A DNA stretch of 64,000 bases from Thermoplasmatales archaeon SW_10_69_26 (GCA_003009755.1 PXUB01000038.1:55730-119729); one strand, 5' to 3'. Shown: positions 18,708 through 30,905, counted from the stretch's first letter. Program-made: numbers and translations. The notes: generated by a model not told the origin, from the letters alone.

Positions 18708-18813
18708 ACGTACTTCCCAGCGGGACGGGGAGACACCAAAACCTGGCTCGCGTATGGTTCGGTTCGATGGCAACGCTCTTGTACCTGTGGTTATGCTGCA
18801 GGGCCTCGCCGTG

Positions 18814-18886
18814 GGGCTCGTAGATCAGTTGGCAGATCGCCACCCTTGCAAGGTGGAGGCCGTGGGTTCGAATCCCACCGAGTCCA
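18814..18886 (+). tRNA. tRNA-Ala (anticodon TGC)
   Basis: 73-base cloverleaf in the 16S-23S spacer. Acceptor GGGCTCG pairs with CGAGTCC, the T-arm holds GGTTCGAATCC, and the anticodon loop CTTGCAA gives TGC at 18847-18849. CCA is not encoded. A tRNA-Ala in this spacer is typical of euryarchaeal rRNA operons. Confidence 0.96.
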
Positions 18887-19140
18887 CCTACTCGGTGGGT
18901 GCGGAGTGGTTGCCGGTTCGTTGGACGTTATCCTGCATTCGATTTCACGCTCACACGGCGTCGATGCGATGCATCGACCCCGCTGCCGTTGGCAGCGTTT
19001 CAACGAGATCAGTGAGGCGGCTGTGGACGTCACTGTCCTAAGCCGTATGGACGAGGGCATAAGTCGGTGGATCGACCATCGCGGCCCGATGACGCCGATG
19101 CATACGCGAGTCTAGCAGTAAGTCGGAGCTGTAGCAATCC

Positions 19141-21977
<2,837 letters not shown>

Positions 21978-22071
21978 GTAACGCTTCAGCTCCGACCTTC
22001 AAATAGACTCGCGTATGCACGATCTCCGTTTCCTGGCTGAGCAAGTCGGGTTGATTTTCCACGGGGTGACA

Positions 22072-22188
22072 CGACGGCCATAGCGGGGGGTTGACACCCG
22101 GTCCCATTCCGAACCCGGAAGTTAAGTCCTCCTGCGTTCCGCGCGGTACTGAGGTGCTAGCGCCCTCGGGAGTTGTGGTTCGCTGTCG
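22072..22188 (+). rRNA. rrf: 5S ribosomal RNA
   Basis: About 117 bases. Helix I forms between CGACGGC (22072-22078) and GCTGTCG (22182-22188), and the conserved CCCATTCCGAACCCGGAAG is internal. A T/C-rich stretch (CCCTTTCCTTTC) follows and probably ends the operon transcript. Confidence 0.93.
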
Positions 22189-22284
22189 GTCGCCCTTTCC
22201 TTTCACGTTCTCATGGGTGGGTGGTTGGGTTCGGGTCGCTTGTCTCGAGCGAACGCTTTTGACGGGGAGCGGTTTTGCAGGTCT

Positions 22285-22491
22285 GTGGCCGAGGAAACCG
22301 TCTACTGGGTGTTCGGCAAGGAGCAGGGCGGCGAGGAGCAACTGCGCCTCGTCGGCAGTGTCAACGCCCTGAACCCAGCGCTCGCCGAGAACTACGCCCG
22401 TTCACTGTATGGCGAGGATGCGAATTGGGCGGAGATGGCGGTCGTTCCGCGCGGGTCTGTCCACCGATTCGACGACGTCCGAGGTGCCTAA
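22285..22491 (+). CDS. PaaB-like protein (phenylacetyl-CoA epoxidase subunit B family)
   Basis: Small protein of 68 residues resembling PaaB, the structural subunit that bridges PaaA-PaaC units of ring-epoxidising complexes. The pattern VYWVFGKEQGGEEQLRLVGS, ENYARSLYGEDANWAEM and VVPRGSVHRF matches the family fold (first strand, helix after ALAENYAR, closing VVPR). GTG 22285 is chosen because the frame before it is not protein-like. The PaaC-like gene starts two bases after the TAA stop. No PaaA catalytic subunit, PaaD or PaaE is present in the window, so the reaction is uncertain. Confidence 0.7.
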   Translation: MAEETVYWVFGKEQGGEEQLRLVGSVNALNPALAENYARSLYGEDANWAEMAVVPRGSVHRFDDVRGA

Positions 22492-22492
22492 C

Positions 22493-23278
22493 GTGACGGA
22501 TCGCCAACCCTCGCGAGACCTCACGCTGTCGGTCGCTGATTCGACGCTGGCGGCTGGCCTCCGGTACGGAACGTGGGTCGAGCGCGCCCCGAGCACGGAG
22601 GAACAGGTGGCGGTCTCCAGCATGAGCCAGGACAAGCTCGGCCAGGCCCGTGGCTTCTACCAGATGGCTGAGGAGCTTCACGACCTCGACAAGGTCGAGC
22701 TCCAGTACGACCGCGAGCCCGACGAGTTCCGTTGGACGCCAGCCTGGTCGACCCCCTGGAACTCATGGGGCCATCTCGTCCTCGGACAGGTCCTGTACGG
22801 TCGAGCTCTTCTCGACCAGCTCACCGCGATTGCCGACGGCGTCAAGCTCCGGGAACCGCTCTCGAAGATCGAGCAAGAGGACAGCTGGCATGCTCGCCAC
22901 GGATCGGCGTGGCTGAGCCAGGCCGCCCAGGACACGGGCGCTCGAGAACACTTCCAGGCGGCCCTCGACGACCTTTGGCCCCACGCCGTCACGGTGTTCG
23001 GAGCCGAGGACGACGAACGGTTCCCCGAGGACCTGGATGCCGGCGTGCTCGAGGCCACGGACGACGAGCTTCGGGAAGCCTGGCTGGCCGAGATCGTTCC
23101 CCAGCTGCGGGATGCGGGCCTCGAGGTGCCGGCCGAGACGACCACTGATGGCTGGCGCACGGACCCCGAGCCCTCGGCCAGGCAGTGCGAGCTGACCGAG
23201 GACGCCGCCCGGGAGACGGCCATGGAGCTGGCGGCGATGCTCCAGGATCCCGAACACCGCGAGCTCGCCGAGATCTGA
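22493..23278 (+). CDS. PaaC-like protein (phenylacetyl-CoA epoxidase subunit C family)
   Basis: 261-residue ferritin-like protein of the PaaC family, normally the non-catalytic partner of PaaA in phenylacetyl-CoA epoxidase. Diagnostic stretches are EEQVAVSSMSQDKLGQARGF near the N-terminus, LVLGQVLYGRALLDQL in the middle and KIEQEDSWHARHGSAWL then ALDDLWPHAVTVFG, matching the PaaC helices in order. Start GTG 22493 follows the PaaB-like stop by two bases, implying coupled translation. Without PaaA, PaaD or PaaE nearby the pair may act with distant genes or in another oxygenase-like assembly. TGA stop. Confidence 0.8.
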   Translation: MTDRQPSRDLTLSVADSTLAAGLRYGTWVERAPSTEEQVAVSSMSQDKLGQARGFYQMAEELHDLDKVELQYDREPDEFRWTPAWSTPWNSWGHLVLGQVLYGRALLDQLTAIADGVKLREPLSKIEQEDSWHARHGSAWLSQAAQDTGAREHFQAALDDLWPHAVTVFGAEDDERFPEDLDAGVLEATDDELREAWLAEIVPQLRDAGLEVPAETTTDGWRTDPEPSARQCELTEDAARETAMELAAMLQDPEHRELAEI

Positions 23279-23368
23279 ACTGGCCCCAGTGGCACCCCCG
23301 CGGGATGATCCCCGGCGGCGAGTGCCACGCGTGGTCTTGGGAGCCTCGGGCGAGGCCTGCTACTCGCT

Positions 23369-23890
23369 ATGCTGGTCGCGGGCACGGCGCTGACCGCCGT
23401 GGCCGGCATCCCAGGCCAAAGCCCGGAGGTGGACACGGTCGAGCAGACGATCGTCGGCGACCTCCGGCTTGCGGACCACGACGAAGGCCCCAGCGACGGC
23501 GTGGAGAGGACGTTCGCCGCGGAGACCCCCGCTCCGGGCGACCGCTCTGGCTCCCAGCTGGCGAGCTCGCGCGAAGCCCATCCGGACCTCGGCGCGGCCA
23601 TCCGCCCTAACGTCACGATCAACCTATCGGTCGACCGAGGACAGGCGTTGGCCGGTGCCCTCATCGTCGACGAGCTTCGCTACGGGGATCGAGACCCGCT
23701 CGGGAAGAACATCGAACGGTGTGGTCCCCTTCACACCAGCCGAGCTGGCGGCGAGCTGCCCGATGATCTCCCCTGCGTGGCCTCGCCCGATGGAGGCCGG
23801 TGCCGGTGGATCTTCGTCTCGTCGACGAACCCGTGGACGAGCTTACCCCGCTCGTCGCAGGGTTGGGCAAGTCAGTTGCCGGCCTGTTGA
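23369..23890 (+). CDS. Hypothetical secreted protein (doubtful)
   Basis: A 173-residue frame in the gap between the PaaC-like gene and the convergent methyltransferase. The N-terminus (MLVAGTALTAVAGIPGQS) could be a short signal peptide; the first 110 residues are acidic and protein-like, while the last 50 lose that character and run 19 bases into the opposite gene, so a frameshift or decay near 23750 is possible. No family recognised and no clear promoter. Confidence 0.35.
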   Translation: MLVAGTALTAVAGIPGQSPEVDTVEQTIVGDLRLADHDEGPSDGVERTFAAETPAPGDRSGSQLASSREAHPDLGAAIRPNVTINLSVDRGQALAGALIVDELRYGDRDPLGKNIERCGPLHTSRAGGELPDDLPCVASPDGGRCRWIFVSSTNPWTSLPRSSQGWASQLPAC

Positions 23891-25059
23891 TCGACGGGCC
23901 GCACGATGATGCCCTGGTCCCCGACACGGAACAACTGGACGGAGACGGATCCTTCGAGGCCTTCCTCGAGCGCGTTCCGTACGTCCCAATAGCGGTCGGG
24001 GTCGATCCCGGCGCGCAGGGTCACGTGCCCGGCGTCCAAGCGCTTGAGCTTCTCGCGCAAGCCCATGAGGTTCCACGTGTGGGTGTCCAGCACCTGGAAG
24101 TCGTTCGTGAACGCGGTGGCGGCGGGGCGGTCGCTCGTCAACAGGTAGCGGCGAGGGTGTTCCTCCGAGAGGAGCCCGTCGGCGTTGGCTCGGTGGGCGA
24201 GTTGGGGCAAAAGTTGGGCCCGGACGATCGTCCGGTCGACCCGGTGCAAGATCTCGTCGGGCTCCTCGACGGATACGAGCTCGCTGGTGGGCTCGCGATC
24301 ATCGATGCGTTCCCCTGCCGGGAGCGTGAGCGCGCTTCGGTCGGCCTCGCGGGCCTGCCCGCCGTAGATGGCCAGGCGGTTGAGGTCGCCGTTCAGCGAG
24401 GTGTAGGCTAGCTCGGCCTCGAAGGCTTCGCGGACCCGGTCGGGATCGATCATCGGCGGGAGCTCGTAGCACCAGGCCTGCGCATCCTCGGCGTAGCGGG
24501 CGTGGATCTTGCCCAGGTCCGGGGACAGGTCGTCCAGGGTCCGGCGCTCGGCTTCCGGGTCCCGCGCCGGGTCGCAGACGACGACGTCCGGATCGGGCAC
24601 GCGGTCGCGGGCCCCCGGGTCGAGGGCATCGGCCACGACGACCTCGGCCTCTGCCTCCGCCCCGAGGGCCTGCAGGTTGCGTTCGGCGAGCTCGGCGGTC
24701 TCCTCGTCGCGTTCGATGCCGACCGCCTGCTCGAAGGTGCGGGCGAGGAACGCCAGCTGGATGCCGACCCCGCACGCGGGGTCGACGGCGACGTCGCCGA
24801 AGCCCTCGAGTCGTTGGGCTCGGGCCCGGGCGACGCGGTCGGGCGTCGCGTACCGGAGGCCCTGGTCGGTGAACCACAGCTCCCAGGGGTCCTCGAAGCG
24901 GTCGCTGGCCTTGTTGCGGAGCCGCGCGATCGCGAACGCGTCGTCCTGGTAGTGCTCAGGGAGCAGATCCTTGATCTCGGCGTCGGAGACCTTGTGCTTG
25001 AGCATGCGAGTGGCGGCGGCTGCGGCGTCCGCCAACGTGTACTCGTCGTCCTCGGCCAC
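23872..25059 (-). CDS. SAM-dependent methyltransferase with THUMP-like C-terminal domain
   Basis: 395-residue class I methyltransferase. Motif I is VAVDPACGVGIQLAFLA, the following acidic strand is AVGIERDEETAELAERN, and motif IV is PDVVVCDPARDPEAERR. The DPARD motif, the following LSPDLGKIHARY and the C-terminal part (FQVLDTHTWNLMGLREKL, VTLRAGIDPDRYWD) resemble the family with a THUMP-like RNA-binding C-terminus, known from bacteria with unproven RNA substrates. GTG 25059 is preferred since upstream codons are Pro/His-rich noise and a TATA-like CACTTTTCAACC lies 20-30 bases upstream. Convergent with the 23369 frame. Confidence 0.8.
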   Translation of the reverse strand: MAEDDEYTLADAAAAATRMLKHKVSDAEIKDLLPEHYQDDAFAIARLRNKASDRFEDPWELWFTDQGLRYATPDRVARARAQRLEGFGDVAVDPACGVGIQLAFLARTFEQAVGIERDEETAELAERNLQALGAEAEAEVVVADALDPGARDRVPDPDVVVCDPARDPEAERRTLDDLSPDLGKIHARYAEDAQAWCYELPPMIDPDRVREAFEAELAYTSLNGDLNRLAIYGGQAREADRSALTLPAGERIDDREPTSELVSVEEPDEILHRVDRTIVRAQLLPQLAHRANADGLLSEEHPRRYLLTSDRPAATAFTNDFQVLDTHTWNLMGLREKLKRLDAGHVTLRAGIDPDRYWDVRNALEEGLEGSVSVQLFRVGDQGIIVRPVDQQAGN

Positions 25060-25215
25060 GGACGGCCAAGCCAGCGATGGTTGAAAAGTGGTCCTGGCGG
25101 GGTGAGGGTGACCGGGCCGGGGCCCTAGGAGTGGATCGAGCAAGGAACGAGCAGGGTGTGGTGTGGTGTGGTGTGGGTGGTGAGCCCGCGGCGGCCCCGG
25201 CAACGGTGAGCCGGA

Positions 25216-25320
25216 TCAGTCGAACGTGTACGTGCCGCCGGCGTTTATCGGCTCCTCGGCGATCGTGGACACGATCGAGGCGACGCGGACGAGCCCGCGG
25301 AGGGTCATCGTCTCCGACAT
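25216..25320 (-). CDS. Short peptide gene (34 aa), tentative
   Basis: A 34-residue frame, MSETMTLRGLVRVASIV then STIAEEPINAGGTYTFD, with protein-like composition and a purine-rich GGAGGGGGTG about 11 bases before the ATG. A longer version could start at 25452. It occupies part of the 423-base gap between two divergent genes; the rest of the gap shows only the promoter of 25483 (GCAAAGGTTAAG near 25426). No family known. Confidence 0.35.
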   Translation of the reverse strand: MSETMTLRGLVRVASIVSTIAEEPINAGGTYTFD

Positions 25321-25482
25321 CGTGACCAACGCACCCCCTCCCTCTGTCAGGAGGGATACGAACGAGATGTGGGACCCCTGTTCCTCAGGCGACCGCGAGC
25401 GTCTGTTCGTGAAGCTCGGAGGTAAGCAAAGGTTAAGCCACGCGCGCCCCATTCGAGGTTACCGACAGGGAGGTTCTCGATC

Positions 25483-27249
25483 TTGGCTTCGGATGCATCC
25501 GGTTCGACGTTCGCAGGACTCGGGTTGGCGCTGGCGTTGGTCGTCTCCACGCTGGTGGGGATCGCGCCGGCCACGATGTCCGTCGAGGAGGCCTGCGAGG
25601 ACGTGCACGAGGAGGCCACGATGACCGCGACCGGTCTCCCCGACGAGACCGTGCTCGGATCCAGCCTCGAGTCGGGGTCCGTCACGTTCGACATCGGTTC
25701 CCCGGATTGCCGGATCGTCCAGCTCGACACCGAGCTGACCGCGCCCGATGGCGAACTCGATGGCAACTCGACAGCCGACGCCGAGCTCGTCGTCGACTTC
25801 GAGGGCATCACGCTCGCCGAGAGCCGCGAACCCGGCACGAGCGAGTCCCTGTCGCTCGACGCGCCCCCTTGGGGTAGCTACGAGTTCTCGGTCGAGCCCT
25901 GGTCGGCCATCCAGACCCCGGTCACGTTGACGGTCGACGCCGTCCTCACCGGGGACTCCGAGCCCTCGGGGCCGAACGCGGACCAGGAGACCGTCGTCGT
26001 CGGGGTCGTCGATACAGGGATCAACCCCTACCACGACGAGTTCTCGGCCGACACCTACCCCGGATCCCTCGCCCTCGACGAGCACCCGTCCAACTACATC
26101 GAGGAGTACCCGGAACCGACCCCCAGCCTGGACCTCACGCTCGATGCGCCCTACGACGAGGCCCGTGACCAGGACGACTGGGACCAGGTCGATGCGAACC
26201 GACTGTACTGGCTGCCGGGCACCAAGATCGTCGGCGCCTACCACGCGGGCGGGAACATCGCCGGCGGGGACACCGTGACCGACGAGAACGGTCACGGCAC
26301 GGCCAGCGCAGCCGTCGCCGCCGGGAACACGGTCGGGTCCTGTGAGCGGTGCCTGATCGTGTCCGTCGAGGGCGAGGCCGGGCTCTCCTGGGCGCTGGCC
26401 CAGCCGTGGATCGACATCGTCTCCAACTCGTGGGGCACCATCGGTAACGCCGGGGTCCCGACGGCGGGCAACAACGACCTGAACCCGCTCGGTGCCGGCG
26501 GCGAGACGGCCCAGAACACGCGAGCCGCCGTCGAGCGGGGCCAAACCGTGCTCGCGGCAGCCGGCAACGGCATGGCGAACGCCTTCCTCGTCCCCCAGCC
26601 GACGTACACGAACCCGCTGGCCGGACCCGACTGGACCGTCACCGTCGGCGCCACCAGCGTGTTCGACGAGTGCGGGTGCTCCGGCGACGAGGGCTTCATC
26701 ACCGCCAGCGGCAAACCGGTCGACGTCTCCAGTTACGCGACCGGGGACATCCCGGCCGCCGACCACGAGTCCACGAAGGAGAGCGCCCAGCACGGCGGCA
26801 CGAGCGCGGCCACACCCAACGTCGCCGGCGTGATGGGCGAGACCCTCCTCGAGGCTCGCGAGAAGCTTGGCGACGATGTCGGCGGCACGCGCGATGCGGC
26901 GATCGCCGAGGGGCCAGCGATCACGGGCCCCCACGTTGGCATGCTGGACGATGGCAAGCTGACGCGGGCCGAGCTCGAGGAGGCCGTCCGCTACACCGCC
27001 CAGCACAGCAGCAGCGAATGGATCTCGGCCTACCCCGTCGTGGCGCCGACGTTCCCGGTGCCCGAGGACCTGGCTTGGGCCCAGTGGGGGGCCGAGGGCT
27101 GGGGCGTCGTCGCCGAGCGCACGGGCGCGAACGCGACCGACGTCGTCGTCGGCGATCAGCCGATGCCCGAGCGATCCTTCGACGAGCAGCAGGCCGCCCT
27201 CGACGAGCAGGTGCGCGCCCAGCTGTGGGGCGGCGCCGTCGAACCGTGA
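25483..27249 (+). CDS. Secreted subtilisin-family (S8) serine protease
   Basis: Extracellular protease of 588 residues. Signal peptide or N-terminal anchor (LGLALALVVSTLVGIAPA), a beta-rich N-terminal domain with four cysteines, then the S8 domain with the catalytic triad: Asp in VVGVVDTGINPYH, His in DENGHGTASAAVAAG and Ser in HGGTSAATPNVAGV; the oxyanion Asn is in LAAAGNGMANAF. A CERC pair and CGC near the core may form disulfides. The start is TTG 25483 with GGGAGGT ten bases upstream and a promoter-like AAAGGTTAAG further up. The C-terminal 120 residues lack a recognisable sorting signal, so the enzyme may be freely secreted. Confidence 0.93.
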   Translation: MASDASGSTFAGLGLALALVVSTLVGIAPATMSVEEACEDVHEEATMTATGLPDETVLGSSLESGSVTFDIGSPDCRIVQLDTELTAPDGELDGNSTADAELVVDFEGITLAESREPGTSESLSLDAPPWGSYEFSVEPWSAIQTPVTLTVDAVLTGDSEPSGPNADQETVVVGVVDTGINPYHDEFSADTYPGSLALDEHPSNYIEEYPEPTPSLDLTLDAPYDEARDQDDWDQVDANRLYWLPGTKIVGAYHAGGNIAGGDTVTDENGHGTASAAVAAGNTVGSCERCLIVSVEGEAGLSWALAQPWIDIVSNSWGTIGNAGVPTAGNNDLNPLGAGGETAQNTRAAVERGQTVLAAAGNGMANAFLVPQPTYTNPLAGPDWTVTVGATSVFDECGCSGDEGFITASGKPVDVSSYATGDIPAADHESTKESAQHGGTSAATPNVAGVMGETLLEAREKLGDDVGGTRDAAIAEGPAITGPHVGMLDDGKLTRAELEEAVRYTAQHSSSEWISAYPVVAPTFPVPEDLAWAQWGAEGWGVVAERTGANATDVVVGDQPMPERSFDEQQAALDEQVRAQLWGGAVEP

Positions 27250-27395
27250 GGACGCAGACCGGCACCGGGTGAACCGAGGCCAACCCCGGCCAACCGACCC
27301 GGGAGACCCGTTCCGCTCTGAGGGATCCTCTGCGTCTCCGTTCCAGTGTCCGGGGGGCGACTCGGTGCCCTCCTCCCCCTCCCCCTGGCGTCCTC

Positions 27396-28571
27396 TCAGC
27401 GTGACTCCGCGAACCGCACGATGCGGTCCATGGCGTCCTCGAGCACGTCCACGGGTGGCAGGTACACCATGCGGAAGTGGCCGGTCCCGGCGTCGCCGAA
27501 CCCGCTGCCGTGCACGGTGAGCACCTGCTCCTCCTCGAGCAGGTCCAGCACCCAGTCCTTGTCCGATCCTTCGAGGTCGTCGATGCGGACGAAGGCGTAG
27601 AAGGCGCCCTCCGGCTTTGCCATCGAGAGGGCCTGGGTCGACTGCACGCGTTCGTAGACGGTCTCGGCGCGGCGGCGCAGCCGGCGACGCACGTCGTCGA
27701 GGTGGTCGGCGTTGGGCGTCAGCGTGTTCGCGATCGCCGCCTGCATGGGGGCCGGAGAGCACAGCCGCAGCCGAGCCTGCTTCATGACGGTCTCCTTGAT
27801 GCCGGCCAGCTCGTCGTCGGGGTCGCGGAAGGCCATCCAGCCGGCCCGCCAGCCAGGCACGAGCCAGCTCTTCGACAGGCCGTCGAGCACGACCACGGGC
27901 CCTTGTCCGATCGCGCCGGCCGTCGTGGGGCGCTGGCCGAAGGACAGCTCCCAGTAGATGTCGTCCGTGATCAGCAACAGCTCGTGCTCCCAGGCGATCT
28001 CGCAGATCTCCTCGAGCACGTCCTCGGGGATCGTGGCGCCGGTCGGGTTGTTGGGGGAGATCACGACGAGGGCTTGCGTGTCCTCGTCGATGCGCTCGCG
28101 GATCGCGTCGGGGTCCGGTGCCCAGCCGTCCTCCATCCGGCACGGGTAGGCTCGGCTCTGCGCCGACGTGATCAGCGGCAAGGAGACGTAGGGCGGGTAG
28201 GCCGGCCCGGGAATGAGCACCTCTTCGCCGGGATCGAGCACGCTGGCCAACAGCAACCCCAGTGCCTCGCTGGTCCCGGTCGTGACGACCACGTCCTCGG
28301 CTCCGACGTCGACGCCGCGGGACCGCTCGTAGCGGGCGATCGCCTCGCGAGCGGATCGGCTCCCCTGGCTGGGGGAGTACCCGGCCGGGCGAGCCCCCTG
28401 CCGGTGGGCCTCGAGGAGCTTGGTCGGCGGCTCGAAGTCGAAGGCGCACGGGTCGCCGATGTTCAGCTTGAGGACGTCGTGGCCTTGGGCCTCGAGTTCC
28501 CGGGCTGGACCGAGCACGTCCCGGATCGCGTAGGAGACCTGGTCGAAGCGCTCCGCGGGCTCGTAAGGCAT
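27396..28571 (-). CDS. Pyridoxal-phosphate aminotransferase, class I/II (alanine aminotransferase-like)
   Basis: 391-residue fold-type I aminotransferase. The N-terminus (FDQVSYAIRDVLGPARELEA, VLKLNIGDPCAF) closely resembles bacterial and archaeal AlaA-type glutamate-pyruvate aminotransferases. PLP-binding features: TTGTSEALGLLL, SPNNPTGATIP, DDIYWELSFG and the Schiff-base Lys in LDGLSKSWLVPGWRAGW; a C-terminal Arg for the substrate carboxylate is in GHFRMVYLPP. Complete, ATG start, TGA or TAG-free interior. Upstream on the same strand is the LVIVD lipoprotein, separated by about 60 bases. Confidence 0.93.
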   Translation of the reverse strand: MPYEPAERFDQVSYAIRDVLGPARELEAQGHDVLKLNIGDPCAFDFEPPTKLLEAHRQGARPAGYSPSQGSRSAREAIARYERSRGVDVGAEDVVVTTGTSEALGLLLASVLDPGEEVLIPGPAYPPYVSLPLITSAQSRAYPCRMEDGWAPDPDAIRERIDEDTQALVVISPNNPTGATIPEDVLEEICEIAWEHELLLITDDIYWELSFGQRPTTAGAIGQGPVVVLDGLSKSWLVPGWRAGWMAFRDPDDELAGIKETVMKQARLRLCSPAPMQAAIANTLTPNADHLDDVRRRLRRRAETVYERVQSTQALSMAKPEGAFYAFVRIDDLEGSDKDWVLDLLEEEQVLTVHGSGFGDAGTGHFRMVYLPPVDVLEDAMDRIVRFAESR

Positions 28572-28629
28572 CGCGACGGGCAGGCTCCGCCACCGTGAAA
28601 AACCGCTCGGAGCCTGCCGCGCGTGGACG

Positions 28630-30039
28630 TCAGTTGCCCTGGTAGACGTCGAACCCGTTCGCCAGGTCGCCGGCGAACATGTAGCCCTGGTAGGTCCACA
28701 CGTCCCAGACGTTGCGGTTGTCGTTGAACTGGTCGACCATGATCGGGTTGGCGGGGTCCGAGAAGTCGACGAGGACGACGCCCGCGCCGTAGAAGGCCAT
28801 CGCGAGCTTCTCCTCGCCGGGGATCAGCTGTCCGAAGTGGGCGGTGCAGCCGGCGGGGACCTCGGTGCCGCCGATCTCGGTCATCCGGTCGTCCTGGGGC
28901 GGGTTGGAGGCGTAGTGGCTGGGCGGCGAGAACCATCCCTGCAGTTGGGGGTTCTCCTCGTCGCTGATGTCGTAGAACCAAAGGTTGCCGGCCGGGCCGC
29001 TGGCGCTTTGCCCGGCGGCGTCGGCGTACGCGTCGCAGGCGGGGGCGATGCCGCCGCCGTTCTCGTCGCCGACGATCAGCACGGAGGCGTCTTCGTTCAC
29101 CATCGCGAGGTGGCTGAAGAACGCGCTGCCGACGCCCGTGCTGGGTGTGCCAGAGACGCCGTGGTGCACGGGGATGTCCACGACGACGCTGGGATCGCGA
29201 GGGTCGCTGATGTCCCAGGTCTGCGTCATCTGGATGCCGGCGCAGTAGGCGCGCTGCTGGTCCTCGCTGATGTGGAAGCTGATGTCGTGGCAGCTGTACC
29301 CGTTCTCGAAGTCGGTCACCATCTCGGGGCTGGACGGGTCGGACAGGTCGTAGATGGCCGTCCCGCTGGAGCCCTCGCCGGGCACCTGGCTCCCGGTGCC
29401 GCCGCCGTTGCTGGCGGAGTTGTACAGCAGGGGCGTTCCGGGCACGACGCCGACGTTGTGGGAGCCGCGCTCGGGCTCGATCGTGGAGACCTTCTGCGGG
29501 TCGGTCGGGTCCGTGATGTCGTACACGGGCACGACACCGCTGTCCGTGGCGAACACGGCGTACAGGGTGCCGTCGGGGAACGCGATCGTGTCCGCGTCGC
29601 GGGCCGGCGGATCGCCGAGGTCCGACAGCTTCTCGGGGGTCGTCGGGTCCGAGATGTCGTAGATCGTCGTCTCGTCGATGTAGCCAGGTACGATCGCCAG
29701 CGAGCCGAAGACGGCGATGCCGGCGCCTCGCTCCTCGTCGGTGCCGTCGTTGGCGAGGTGCTCGACCTCGGTCACCTGATCGGGCAGGTCGCGTGGCTCG
29801 GGAGGCGCCCACCAGCCAGGCACCTCACCCTCGACACCCTGGGTCGGGTCGTTCATCGTCGGGAACCCGAAGCTGGGATGGGCGGCCTTCAACGCGGAGG
29901 GGTTCTCCACGTCGGGGACCGTCTCGTCCACGGGGTCCGTGCTCTGCTCGGCGGCATCCGTGCCCAGGTCCTCGCTGCCGATGCATCCGGCCAGGGGGGC
30001 GGCGAGGAGGAAAAGCGCCAGCAAGACGGCTCGCTGCAT
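28630..30039 (-). CDS. LVIVD-repeat beta-propeller lipoprotein
   Basis: Surface lipoprotein of 469 residues. Signal peptide with lipobox (LFLLAAPLAGCIGS, Cys19) should anchor it to the outer face of the membrane. The body consists of LVIVD-type repeats typified by VYDITDPTDPQKVS, IYDISDPTTPEKLS and VLVDFSDPANPIMVD, predicted to form a beta-propeller. Such proteins are common on haloarchaeal surfaces with unknown role. Start ATG 30039. The gene diverges from the tRNA-Cys; the AT-rich boxes between 30060 and 30135 serve both. Confidence 0.9.
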   Translation of the reverse strand: MQRAVLLALFLLAAPLAGCIGSEDLGTDAAEQSTDPVDETVPDVENPSALKAAHPSFGFPTMNDPTQGVEGEVPGWWAPPEPRDLPDQVTEVEHLANDGTDEERGAGIAVFGSLAIVPGYIDETTIYDISDPTTPEKLSDLGDPPARDADTIAFPDGTLYAVFATDSGVVPVYDITDPTDPQKVSTIEPERGSHNVGVVPGTPLLYNSASNGGGTGSQVPGEGSSGTAIYDLSDPSSPEMVTDFENGYSCHDISFHISEDQQRAYCAGIQMTQTWDISDPRDPSVVVDIPVHHGVSGTPSTGVGSAFFSHLAMVNEDASVLIVGDENGGGIAPACDAYADAAGQSASGPAGNLWFYDISDEENPQLQGWFSPPSHYASNPPQDDRMTEIGGTEVPAGCTAHFGQLIPGEEKLAMAFYGAGVVLVDFSDPANPIMVDQFNDNRNVWDVWTYQGYMFAGDLANGFDVYQGN

Positions 30040-30161
30040 GTGCCTGACACTCTCTCCGTCGCCCTAAAAGTGTTCCTGGACACCGGCCCGTCAGGGTCGC
30101 AGGCCGGAAGCCCCGCGACGCGAAAAACCCTTAACCGGTCCCCGCTGTCGGAGGGCCCGTC

Positions 30162-30232
30162 GCAGGGGTAGCCAAGTGGTTAGGCGGCGGATTGCAGATC
30201 CGTTAACGCGCGTTCAAATCGCGCCCCCTGCT
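30162..30232 (+). tRNA. tRNA-Cys (anticodon GCA)
   Basis: 71-base cloverleaf. Acceptor GCAGGGG pairs with CCCCTGC, the T-arm contains GTTCAAATC, and the anticodon loop TTGCAGA gives GCA at 30194-30196. No CCA encoded, discriminator T. A box CCCTTAACC (30128-30136) about 30 bases upstream is promoter-like. Confidence 0.93.
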
Positions 30233-30377
30233 TCGTTCTCCCTCCCCCACCCCTGCCCAACGCAGCCAACTTGGGGGTCCCGTCGGCGGTCGCCGTCGGC
30301 TCGCGGTCGGCTCGGTTCCCCCTTGGGCGAGGGGGAATCACGTAGCCTTTTTCCGTTGCGCTCGTCGAACAAAGCCC

Positions 30378-30905
30378 GTGGCGGGCACGCCTCCCTCGTC
30401 TCCCGAACGGCGGAAGCGAGCTTGGGCTCGCGTCGCGATCCTGCTAGCCTTCGGTGCTGGGATCGTGGCGGGAGGGGTGGCACTGACAGGTATGGAGCAG
30501 GGCTTCGACCCGATGCTTGGCATGATCGGCGGCGGGACCTTGGTCCTCGTCATCGTCTCCAACATGCTCGCCACGCGCCGGATCGAGGACGACGCCGACG
30601 ACTCCCCGCAACTGCCCGGCGAGAAGTACGCCGACCGCGATGCCCCCGAACCCCACCAGACCGCCGACGCCGAGCTCGAGGGGGTACCGTTCAGCGAGTC
30701 CAAGAAGGTCACCAACGGCGCCAACGGCGGCAACAAGCGGATCCGGGAGCTGAACGAGAAACTGGAGAAGGTCAACAAGGAGCTCCAGCGCGCCAACGTG
30801 AAGCTCGGGCTCGGCGAGATCAGCGAGGACGGCTACGAGCGCATCGTCGAGCGCCTCAAAGAGCAGCGGGCCAAGCTCGAGAACGAGCTGAACAAGCACA
30901 GGTGA
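30378..30905 (+). CDS. Membrane protein with C-terminal coiled coil
   Basis: 175-residue protein with two N-terminal membrane segments (about residues 17-36 VAILLAFGAGIVAGGVALT and 46-64 MLGMIGGGTLVLVIVSNML), an acidic linker, and a C-terminal coiled coil (KRIRELNEKLEKVNKELQR) ending in a short SHOCT-like helix pair (LGLGEISEDGYERIVERLK). SHOCT-like tails often mediate oligomerisation. GTG 30378 has a TATA-like TAGCCTTTTTC about 30 bases upstream. Function unknown. The next gene follows with its own promoter. Confidence 0.7.
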   Translation: MAGTPPSSPERRKRAWARVAILLAFGAGIVAGGVALTGMEQGFDPMLGMIGGGTLVLVIVSNMLATRRIEDDADDSPQLPGEKYADRDAPEPHQTADAELEGVPFSESKKVTNGANGGNKRIRELNEKLEKVNKELQRANVKLGLGEISEDGYERIVERLKEQRAKLENELNKHR

